Under the pieces are notes generated by a model, which saw only the letters and a program-made list of their open reading frames with translations, was not told where the DNA came from and did not search any database. DNA of 64,000 nucleotides from Yersinia massiliensis (GTDB lineage: Bacteria > Pseudomonadota > Gammaproteobacteria > Enterobacterales > Enterobacteriaceae), in the NCBI RefSeq assembly GCF_003048255.1, contig NZ_CP028487.1, positions 558,001-622,000 on the forward strand, read 5' to 3'. Below, in pieces: positions 1-6,509 of this stretch. How positions within the stretch are numbered: position 1 is the stretch's first letter; each line of letters starts with the position of its first letter. A program made the translations under genes and the position numbers.

Positions 1-288
1 ATAGTAACCTTTATTCTCATCGAGCAATTGTTCTATTTGAGGATTTGTATATTTATCATTAGAACTAACATCGAGAATAAATGGTTTGTCACCCTGAATT
101 TCGGCTATAAGTGTCATTCGACGATGGATATCACCATCAGGTGCCACTTTGGTTTTTCGTGACTTTGTTAACTCGTATATAGGTAGGATTTCAGAGAGTA
201 TGTCATCATTAAGACGAGATATTGCTTTTAACTCTGCATCTCTAGTTTTGATTAATGGAAAATATTTAAATTTTTTAATATTTTTCAT
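1..288 (-). CDS. beta family protein, N-terminal part (runs off window)
   Basis: Ninety-six codons are open from an ATG at 288 to the window edge, so the gene is truncated by the window and not necessarily broken. The start overlaps the stop of the ImmA/IrrE gene as ATGA, which suggests translational coupling. The N-terminus (MKNIKKFKYFPLIKTRDAE) followed by an ILPIYELT strand resembles the phage T4-type beta protein family (Pfam Beta_protein), whose biochemical role is not known to me. Family assignment rests on this short stretch. It is the third gene of an AT-rich cargo operon unlike the surrounding tail genes. Confidence 0.6.
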   Translation of the reverse strand, partial: MKNIKKFKYFPLIKTRDAELKAISRLNDDILSEILPIYELTKSRKTKVAPDGDIHRRMTLIAEIQGDKPFILDVSSNDKYTNPQIEQLLDENKGYY

Positions 289-827
289 AGATTATGTCCA
301 TCATACCCAAGCTGTTGAGCACGAATGCGAACAGCCATAGATGATACTTCAAAATGTGCCGCTATATCAGATACTTTCTGAGAATGATTCTCAATATAAT
401 ATCTAAAATCGCTATCCGGCATTAATAATTCAGCTGCAAATTTATTGGCCTCAACTTCCATTCGATCTGTCTGTCCATTTCTGAAGAAAACACTATCAGT
501 AAAAACTTCAGTAATCATGGCATGCTTGATAAAATGCCCTATTTCATGGGCTATTGTAAAACGCTGGCGATGAGGGTGGTGTAAAGAATTTACTGTCATT
601 ATCCATGTGCCAGACTTGTCTTTTTTTAGGCATCCTGACTCTTCACCTAACATGGGTTCCATCCGCATAGTAATGCCAAGTAATTTTGTCAGGGCTGATA
701 CATCTAGTGGGCTGGTCTTAATGTTTTTTTCTTTAGCAAAAGACAATAATTCGTCGGGAGCAATTAAGTTTTGTATATCCGGTTTTTTTTCTTTGTCCTC
801 GGTAGGTTTTTTTCTGATAAATGCCAT
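285..827 (-). CDS. ImmA/IrrE family metallo-endopeptidase
   Basis: 180 residues. A zinc-metallopeptidase motif HEIGH sits at residues 94-98 and is followed about 28 residues later by EVEANKFAAELLMP, which gives the third glutamate ligand (E126) and the family's typical FAAxLLMP helix. The C-terminus (SQKVSDIAAHFEVSSMAVRIRAQQLG) is the usual small helix-turn-helix-like tail. Relatives (ImmA of ICEBs1, IrrE of Deinococcus) cleave repressors to switch on genes, or act in stress and toxin-antitoxin modules. No Xre-type repressor partner is visible next to it, so its substrate is unknown. It abuts the membrane-protein gene exactly and overlaps the beta gene by 4 bases. Confidence 0.85.
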   Translation of the reverse strand: MAFIRKKPTEDKEKKPDIQNLIAPDELLSFAKEKNIKTSPLDVSALTKLLGITMRMEPMLGEESGCLKKDKSGTWIMTVNSLHHPHRQRFTIAHEIGHFIKHAMITEVFTDSVFFRNGQTDRMEVEANKFAAELLMPDSDFRYYIENHSQKVSDIAAHFEVSSMAVRIRAQQLGYDGHNL

Positions 828-1571
828 TTACTCAACCTCCTTTTTTAGAACAAATGATCCACCATCATTATCAACAGTATCTTTTAGTGCTATATTTTTT
901 GCTAAAACATTTATATACCTTTTTAGCTCACTATTTTCTTTAGCTATAGCATCAACTTTTTCCGATAAAGTTCTTAACTCACTAATATCCCCTGCAATTT
1001 CTGAAATTGTTTCTATTTGCTCATTTAAATCAAACTGAGTAGATGCTATTTTTTCATTAATTTTACGTTCTACTTTATCTTCAATTACTGCCTTGACACT
1101 TTTGTCAAATTTAATGCTATCCATGTGAGCGTTAACCTCAATTATTGCTTCTTCTCTAGCCATCGCGTTAGATGAATGCTTTACCATGAAAAAAGCGAAT
1201 GCTCCTAAAATCGCATTAATAGCAATAAGTACCGTAATGATTGTTTGATAGAAGCTACTTTGGAATGACCAAAGATCGTCTAGGCTGAGTATTGTACCAT
1301 TTGCAACTAATTCACCGATATGGTGGAGCATTAGTGGATCTTTAAGTGAATTTGGTTCTTTTAAAAAATATTGGTTGCTTAAGCCCAAATATGACAAAAA
1401 TCCGTGCTTCATTGTCAATTGTAAAACAAAAACCCAGCAAAAAAATGTTGCTACAGAGGAAAATAATATAGAGCAAACCGTAATCCATCGATTATGGTAG
1501 CAAATCTTTATTCGCCCAGAGGAATTATTGGGTCCATTGGATTGAGTTGAACCATTTTCAGTAACTGCCAT
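828..1571 (-). CDS. Two-helix membrane protein with coiled-coil domain (cargo operon gene 1)
   Basis: 247 residues of unknown function. Two hydrophobic segments are visible at about residues 31-52 and 109-130, separated by a polar loop of about 55 residues. The following 110 residues are charged and heptad-rich (IEDKVERKINEKIASTQFD and onward to the C-terminus), predicting a cytoplasmic coiled coil. The stop codon TAA directly abuts the ImmA/IrrE start, and the SD for that start lies inside this gene. The architecture of a membrane anchor plus a coiled-coil sensor arm is common in phage exclusion and abortive infection modules, but I do not recognise a named family. Confidence 0.72.
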   Translation of the reverse strand: MAVTENGSTQSNGPNNSSGRIKICYHNRWITVCSILFSSVATFFCWVFVLQLTMKHGFLSYLGLSNQYFLKEPNSLKDPLMLHHIGELVANGTILSLDDLWSFQSSFYQTIITVLIAINAILGAFAFFMVKHSSNAMAREEAIIEVNAHMDSIKFDKSVKAVIEDKVERKINEKIASTQFDLNEQIETISEIAGDISELRTLSEKVDAIAKENSELKRYINVLAKNIALKDTVDNDGGSFVLKKEVE

Positions 1572-1606
1572 TTAAGCAAGCCTATTTTCACTCTAAATTG
1601 TTACTA

Positions 1607-1635
1607 TTATTATCACCTTAAGTGAAGTTGATCAA
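1607..1635 (-). promoter_or_regulatory. Probable sigma70 promoter of the cargo operon
   Basis: Read on the minus strand there is TTGATC, a 17-base spacer, then TAATAA, ending about 35 bases before the ATG of the membrane-protein gene. This would transcribe the three cargo genes independently of the prophage late program, as expected for a moron expressed in the lysogen. Confidence 0.6.
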
Positions 1636-1661
1636 ATAATATCACTATCGCTAATGTTTGT

Positions 1662-1679
1662 TGTGTGGCGAATGACACA
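1662..1679 (+). promoter_or_regulatory. Ogr-type activator site of late promoter PV
   Basis: TGT-N12-ACA, the dyad bound by Ogr/Delta proteins about 55 bases upstream of P2 late transcription starts. The site lies upstream of gene V, where P2 has its PV promoter. Centre-to-start geometry would put +1 close to the V initiation codon at 1726, leaving almost no leader. Confidence 0.6.
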
Positions 1680-1725
1680 TTTGAAGTTCATTGTACAGGG
1701 GCTTATCAACAAGCATCCTTTCCCC

Positions 1726-2367
1726 ATGAACACTCAAACCCAACTCACTGAAATTCTGCGCCTACTGCGCAACCTGATCCGTATTGGTACGGTGGTCGAG
1801 GTCGATCTCGACAATGCCCTGTGCCGCGTAGCGACGGGTGACAATACCACCGGCTGGTTAAACTGGCTGACGCTGCGCGCTGGTCAATCGCGATCATGGT
1901 GGGCACCGTCCGAGGGTGAACAGGTGTTGATATTGTCCCTCGGTGGCGAACTCGATACCGCCTTTGTGCTGCCGGGTATTTTCTCTGATGACTTCCCGCC
2001 ACCGTCGGCCTCGGCCAATGGCCTGTATATCGCCTTTCCTGACGGTGCCACGTTGCACTATGAACCTGAGAGCGGCGAGTTGCAGGCTGACGGCATCAAA
2101 ACGGCGGTTATCAATGCCAGTGAATCGGTGAATGCCACCGCCCCCAATATCACCTGCGCCGCCTCGGTCAAAATCCTTTTAGACACACCCGAAGTGGAAT
2201 GCACTAACAACCTGACCACCGCCACCTTGAATGTGACCCAAGGCGGCAAGATGAGCGGCAATATCACGCATACCGGCGGGAAACTTTCATCTAATGGCGT
2301 AGTGGTTGATAAGCATGACCACGGCGGAGTGCAGCGCGGTGGCAGCTATACGGAGGGGATTCAATGA
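1726..2367 (+). CDS. V: Phage baseplate spike protein gpV
   Basis: Central membrane-piercing spike of the P2-type contractile tail, which forms a trimer under the tube. The ATG at 1726 gives 213 residues, close to P2 gpV, and its N-terminus (MNTQTQLTEILRLLRN) aligns with the phage protein, whereas an upstream in-frame ATG at 1654 would add an unrelated tail. An OB-fold region with WWAPSEGEQVL (about residues 60-75) is followed by a beta-helical part. The C-terminus has the metal-binding HxH apex motif (KHDHGG, near residue 196). The gene overlaps W by ATGA. No strong ribosome binding site is visible. Confidence 0.93.
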   Translation: MNTQTQLTEILRLLRNLIRIGTVVEVDLDNALCRVATGDNTTGWLNWLTLRAGQSRSWWAPSEGEQVLILSLGGELDTAFVLPGIFSDDFPPPSASANGLYIAFPDGATLHYEPESGELQADGIKTAVINASESVNATAPNITCAASVKILLDTPEVECTNNLTTATLNVTQGGKMSGNITHTGGKLSSNGVVVDKHDHGGVQRGGSYTEGIQ

Positions 2368-2714
2368 CCACAGCAAAATACCTCGGCATGAACCGCAACG
2401 CCGGGCAAACCATTACCGATGCTGACCATATCAGCCAGTCCATCGCCGACATTCTGATTACGCCCGTCGGTTCGCGGGTGATGCGTCGCGCTTATGGTTC
2501 GCTCCTCTCGGAGCTGATTGACCAGCCACAAAATTCGGCCCTGCGCCTGCAAATTATGGCCGCCAGTTACAGCGCTATTTTGCGCTGGGAGCCGAGGGTC
2601 AAGCTGACGGGCATCACCTTTGATACCACCTTTGACGGAAAAATGGTGGTCGATATCACTGGCACCCGCACCGATAGCGCGGCCCCCCTTTCTTTAACCA
2701 TCCCTGTGAGCTGA
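2364..2714 (+). CDS. W: Phage baseplate assembly protein gpW (gp25-like)
   Basis: 116 residues, matching the length of P2 gpW, a T4 gp25/lysozyme-like wedge protein of the baseplate. The core ILITPVGSRVMRRAYGSLL (residues 30-48) is the family hallmark. It begins with a 4-base ATGA overlap with V and is followed 4 bases later by J, consistent with one late transcript V-W-J-I-H-G. Confidence 0.93.
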   Translation: MTTAKYLGMNRNAGQTITDADHISQSIADILITPVGSRVMRRAYGSLLSELIDQPQNSALRLQIMAASYSAILRWEPRVKLTGITFDTTFDGKMVVDITGTRTDSAAPLSLTIPVS

Positions 2715-2718
2715 CCCT

Positions 2719-3627
2719 ATGGCAACCATTGACCTGAGCCTGTTACCGCCGCCTTTTGTGGTGGAAGAACTGGATTATGAAATTCTGTTGGCCGAGCGTA
2801 AAGCCACACTGATTTCTCTTTACCCGGAAGAACAGCGCGCCGCCGTGGCCCGTACGTTGTCGCTGGAATCTGAGCCGCTGGTCAAGCTATTACAGGAAAA
2901 CGCTTACCGTGAGGTGATATTGCGCCAACGCGTCAATGACGCGGCCCGCGCGGTGATGGTGGCCTATGCCGTCGGCAGTGATTTAGACCAGCTTGGCGCA
3001 AATAATAACGTTGAGCGATTGGTGATTATTCCAGCAGACCCCACCGCCATTCCGCCGATTGACGCGGTGATGGAATCTGACTCTGATTTCCGCGTGCGTA
3101 TCCCGCAAGCCTTTGAGGGCTTGAGCGTCGCCGGGCCAACGGGCGCGTATGAATATCACGCCAAAAGCGCCGACGGCCGGGTGGCCGATGCCTCTGCAAT
3201 CAGCCCGACCCCCGCTTGTGTCACGGTCACGGTGTTATCGCGTGAGGGCAACGGCGAAGCCTCAAACGAGTTGCTGGCCGTGGTTGAGGCCGCGCTGAAT
3301 GATGAGAACACGCGGCCGGTGGCTGACCGGGTGACGGTGCAATCCGCCCGCATTGAAGATTATGAGATTGACGCGGTGCTCTATCTGCATCCGGGGCCGG
3401 AAGCGGAGCCGGTGCGCGTGGCGGCTAAGAAGAAATTAACCGCTTTTGTCACCGCCCAACGCCGTCTTGGTCGTGACATTCGCCTGTCGGCACTCTATGC
3501 CGCGCTGCATGTTGAGGGCGTTCAGCGAGTCGTGATTAATGCCCCATTGGCTGACGTGGTGCTGGATAAAACCCAAGCCGCTTATTGCACCGGCAGCACC
3601 ATCACTGTCGGGGGTACGGATGACTGA
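2719..3627 (+). CDS. J: Phage baseplate protein gpJ
   Basis: 302 residues, the same size as P2 gpJ, a baseplate wedge component with the J-like/gp47 fold that connects the central hub with the fibre network. Family-typical features are the N-terminal LLPPPFVVEELDYE, the ALNDENTRPVADRV stretch and the LGRDIRLSALYAALHV segment. It overlaps gpI by 8 bases. Confidence 0.93.
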   Translation: MATIDLSLLPPPFVVEELDYEILLAERKATLISLYPEEQRAAVARTLSLESEPLVKLLQENAYREVILRQRVNDAARAVMVAYAVGSDLDQLGANNNVERLVIIPADPTAIPPIDAVMESDSDFRVRIPQAFEGLSVAGPTGAYEYHAKSADGRVADASAISPTPACVTVTVLSREGNGEASNELLAVVEAALNDENTRPVADRVTVQSARIEDYEIDAVLYLHPGPEAEPVRVAAKKKLTAFVTAQRRLGRDIRLSALYAALHVEGVQRVVINAPLADVVLDKTQAAYCTGSTITVGGTDD

Positions 3628-4228
3628 CCGTTTACTGCCTGTCGGTTCGTCGGTGCTGGAAGTGGCTGCTGCGCGCGCCTGCGCGGAGTTGGAGAATACC
3701 CCTGTCCCAATTCGCCAATTGTGGAATGCCGACACTTGCCCGCTGCCCCTATTGCCCTATCTGGCGTGGGCGTGGTCGGTTGACCGCTGGGATGAGAAAT
3801 GGCCGGAAGCCACTAAGCGCGCGGTGGTGAAGTCCTCGCAGTACGTCCACAAACACAAAGGCACCATCGGCGCGATCCGTCGCGTGGTCGAGCCGCTGGG
3901 CTATCTCATCAAGGTGATTGAATGGTGGAAGACCAACGAAACCCCCGGAACCTTTCGCCTCGATGTCGGCGTATTGGAAACCGGCATTACCGAAGAAATG
4001 TATCAAGAGCTTGAGCGGCTGATAGACGACGCCAAACCATGCAGCCGCCATTTAATCGGTTTGTCTATCAACCTCGACAGCAGCGGCCCGCTGTATGTAG
4101 CTGCTGGCAGTTACAGCGGTGACGAGCTGACCGTGTACCCGTATTTACCTGAAACCATAACCGTGACCGGCGAGGATTACGCCAGCGCCGCCGTCCATAT
4201 TATTGATAACCTGAGAGTGAACCCATGA
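3620..4228 (+). CDS. I: Phage tail protein gpI
   Basis: Baseplate wedge protein to which the tail fibres attach. The ATG at 3620 overlaps the end of J. It gives 202 residues beginning MTDRLLPVGSSVLEVAAARA, whereas the longer reading frame upstream is only the shadow of J. The motif LPYLAWAWSVDRWD (about residues 46-59) is characteristic of the tail protein I family. It is somewhat longer than P2 gpI. The stop overlaps the H start as ATGA. Confidence 0.92.
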   Translation: MTDRLLPVGSSVLEVAAARACAELENTPVPIRQLWNADTCPLPLLPYLAWAWSVDRWDEKWPEATKRAVVKSSQYVHKHKGTIGAIRRVVEPLGYLIKVIEWWKTNETPGTFRLDVGVLETGITEEMYQELERLIDDAKPCSRHLIGLSINLDSSGPLYVAAGSYSGDELTVYPYLPETITVTGEDYASAAVHIIDNLRVNP

Positions 4229-5394
4229 CCGCAAAATTTTTTGCTTTACTGACCAATATCGGCGCGGCCAAGCTGGCGAATGCCACCGCCCTCGGCACCC
4301 GCGTAGAAATCACCCAAATGGCAGTTGGTGACGGCGGCGGAACCTTGCCAACGCCGAACCCAGCACAAATTAAACTGGTGAATGAGCAACGCCGGGCGGC
4401 TCTGAATATGCTGACCGTTGACCCCGTCAACACCAGCCAGATTATTGCGGAACAGGTTATCCCTGAAACTGAGGGCGGGTGGTGGATTCGAGAAATTGGC
4501 TTGTTGGATAAAGACGGTGATTTGATTGCCATTGCCAACTGCGCCGAAACCTATAAACCGCAACTGCAAGAGGGCAGCGGCCGCACCCAAACCATTCGGA
4601 TGATTTTGATTGTCAGCAGCACGGCGGCGGTTACGTTGAAAATCGACCCGTCGGTGGTGCTGGCAACGCGTAAATACGTGGATGATGGGGTGATTGAGGT
4701 TAAAACCTATGCCGATGAATTGATGACTGCACATTTAGCAGCGGTTGATCCGCATTCACAGTATGCACCCAAAGCCAGCCCCGCACTGACGGGTAAACCA
4801 ACTACCCCTACACCGGCTGCGGGAAATAATACCCAACAATTGGCGAATACCGCTTTTGTGCAAGCCGCCCTCACTGCTTTGGGTTTGGGAGATGCAGCTA
4901 AATTAAGCTCTGGTGTCGCCGGAGGCGTTGCACTCTTTAACGATACTCTCCGCGTGGTTAATGACTTAATCGAAATTAAAAACAAAGGTGAAATCGCCAA
5001 GACTAACACAAGAATTAATATCGGCTGTGGAACGGCGGCGGCAAAAGATGTCGGAACCGGTGCGGGACAAATACCCGATATGAGCGCCTGGTCATTTGTC
5101 AAAAATGCCGATAGCAGTAAATGGACACTGACCTTACCCAACGGTTTTTTACTTCAAAAATGCTCCGTTGTCACTCCGGGCGCCGCCGCAACGATTAACG
5201 CCGTCTGGCTAACCCCATTTCCGATTGAGTGTTTAGGCGTGTGGGGAATGGATGGTGCATCAGCAGCTTCAGACTTGTCATCATCAGCGGCAGGCGCTCT
5301 CCCTGTCGGACGGGTTTACGCCGTCGGCTCAACAAATACCCATGCCCCTGTCGGCGGACTCGGTGGTATTGATATCTACGCAATAGGACATTAA
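4225..5394 (+). CDS. H: Phage tail fibre protein gpH
   Basis: 389 residues, the receptor-binding tail fibre. The N-terminal 150 residues (MTAKFFALLTNIGAAKLANA and following) form the conserved P2-type baseplate attachment domain. A fibre-repeat stretch follows (SPALTGKPTTPTPAAGNN..LANTAFVQAAL, about residues 188-215). The short C-terminal tip (residues 270-389) differs from P2 H. The protein is much shorter than P2 gpH (about 670 residues), so the shaft is reduced. The C-terminus sets host range and is normally mosaic among P2-like phages. Confidence 0.88.
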   Translation: MTAKFFALLTNIGAAKLANATALGTRVEITQMAVGDGGGTLPTPNPAQIKLVNEQRRAALNMLTVDPVNTSQIIAEQVIPETEGGWWIREIGLLDKDGDLIAIANCAETYKPQLQEGSGRTQTIRMILIVSSTAAVTLKIDPSVVLATRKYVDDGVIEVKTYADELMTAHLAAVDPHSQYAPKASPALTGKPTTPTPAAGNNTQQLANTAFVQAALTALGLGDAAKLSSGVAGGVALFNDTLRVVNDLIEIKNKGEIAKTNTRINIGCGTAAAKDVGTGAGQIPDMSAWSFVKNADSSKWTLTLPNGFLLQKCSVVTPGAAATINAVWLTPFPIECLGVWGMDGASAASDLSSSAAGALPVGRVYAVGSTNTHAPVGGLGGIDIYAIGH

Positions 5395-5396
5395 GA

Positions 5397-5876
5397 ATGA
5401 AATATTATTTTTCGCCTACCACGCTTGGTCTTTACCGCGAAGAAATGAAATCACGTTATATTGCGGCCGAGTCATGGCCCAGTGATGCAATGGAAATCAC
5501 GCAGGATATTTATGACCAATACACCTGCGCAGCCCCAACAGGGAAAGAAATAGGTATCAATAACGCCCAGCCTTGTTGGGTCGATATTCAAACGCCACCG
5601 CTAACCCCCGACCAACTGGCGGCAAAGGCTCGCGCCCATCGTGATGATTTTATTATGGCGACTGACCCCATGATGGTCACTGATTACTCCATTAACGATA
5701 CTCTGTTGACCAAGGCAGAGCGCACCGAATTAACCACTACCCGCGCGGCCTATCGCGCATGGACGACGCTGGAAAACTGGCCGCTGATTGAGCTGCCCGA
5801 CCTGCCGCAATGGCTATTGGTGGAAGCGGTCAATCAGGGCTATCAGGTGCCAGTCTGGCCGCCGCTCGCCGTTTAG
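5397..5876 (+). CDS. G: Phage tail fibre assembly protein gpG
   Basis: 159 residues starting 2 bases after the fibre stop. It is a chaperone that helps the fibre trimerise and is matched to the H tip. The N-terminal half (MKYYFSPTTLGLYREEMKSR) is variable. The C-terminal half with LAAKARAHRDDFI and TKAERTELTTTRAAYRAW is the conserved tail-fibre-assembly region. A strong terminator lies 12 bases downstream, closing the V-to-G transcription unit. Confidence 0.85.
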   Translation: MKYYFSPTTLGLYREEMKSRYIAAESWPSDAMEITQDIYDQYTCAAPTGKEIGINNAQPCWVDIQTPPLTPDQLAAKARAHRDDFIMATDPMMVTDYSINDTLLTKAERTELTTTRAAYRAWTTLENWPLIELPDLPQWLLVEAVNQGYQVPVWPPLAV

Positions 5877-5888
5877 CTATTCAACTTG

Positions 5889-5909
5889 GCCCCGATTGCG
5901 GGGCTTTTT
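5889..5909 (+). terminator. Rho-independent terminator after G
   Basis: Perfect GC-rich hairpin GCCCCG-ATTG-CGGGGC followed by five T residues, immediately downstream of the G stop codon. Confidence 0.9.
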
Positions 5910-5912
5910 CGT

Positions 5913-5930
5913 TGTACCAGCCACCACACA
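5913..5930 (+). promoter_or_regulatory. Ogr-type activator site of late promoter PF
   Basis: TGT-N12-ACA placed just after the G terminator and about 73 bases before the FI start. A CATACT -10-like element at about 5968-5973 puts +1 near 5978, which fits the -55 position of Ogr sites in P2. It would drive FI-FII-E-T-U-D. Confidence 0.68.
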
Positions 5931-6002
5931 TCCCCTATCAGATGCCCCTCGCACAGTAAGCCGTCAACATACTCTCACCCTCAACCAACAGAGAGTTAAT
6001 CC

Positions 6003-6471
6003 ATGAGTGATTATCATCACGGCGCGCGTGTCCTCGAAATCAACGACGGCACCCGCGTCATTTCCACTGTGTCCACTGCCATTGTCGGCATGGTCTGCAC
6101 CGGCGAGGATGCCGACGCGGCAACATTCCCCCTCAACACCCCGGTATTGATTACCAATGTGTTAGCCGCCGCCGGTAAAGCCGGTAAAAAAGGCACGCTG
6201 GCCGCGTCATTGTTAGCCATTGCAGAGCAGGCCCGCCCAGTGACCATTGTTGTTCGTGTCGCTACCGGTAAAGATGAGGATGAAACCACGTCTAATATTA
6301 TCGGCGGTGCTGACGAGAACGGCCGCTACACCGGCATGAAAGCGTTGTTAGATGCGCAATCAGTCACCGGTGTGCGCCCGCGTATTCTCGGTGTGCCGGG
6401 GCTGGATAATCTGGCGGTATCGACGGCGCTGGCGGATATTTGCCAGAAGCTGCGCGCCTTTGGTTATATCA
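6003..6471 (+). pseudogene. FI: Tail sheath gpFI, 5' part, interrupted by transposon
   Basis: The first 156 codons of the contractile tail sheath. They start MSDYHHGARVLEIND, as in P2 FI, and the sheath motif GVRPRILGVPGLD lies near residues 123-135. The reading frame is cut at ..FGYI by the transposon end. It runs on through the inverted repeat and stops at 6581, giving a 192-residue chimera if translated. Joining 6003-6471 to 14058-14758 restores a 389-residue protein, close to P2 FI (396). Without sheath the phage cannot assemble a contractile tail. Confidence 0.95.
6467..6471. repeat. Target site duplication, left copy (TATCA)
   Basis: TATCA immediately precedes the left inverted repeat and is repeated immediately after the right one. 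Five bases is the standard Tn3-family duplication. Confidence 0.97.
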
Positions 6472-6509
6472 GGGGTCTGACGCTCAGTGGAACGAAAACT
6501 CACGTTAAG
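6472..6509 (+). repeat. Left terminal inverted repeat (38 bp)
   Basis: Identical over 38 of 38 bases to the reverse complement of 14015-14052. Begins GGGGTCTGACG and ends ACGTTAAG. The tnpA stop codon (6505-6507) lies inside it, as in Tn3. Confidence 0.97.

Noticed and set aside
1654..1725. Longer N-terminus for gene V from the ATG at 1654
   Set aside because: The extra 24 residues overlap the late-promoter activator site and have no counterpart in the gpV family.
6472..6509. Cloning-vector contamination, because the repeat sequence is also found next to bla in common plasmids
   Set aside because: Both ends are present, they bound an intact tnpA/res/tnpR, and a 5-bp target duplication in the sheath gene proves a real insertion.
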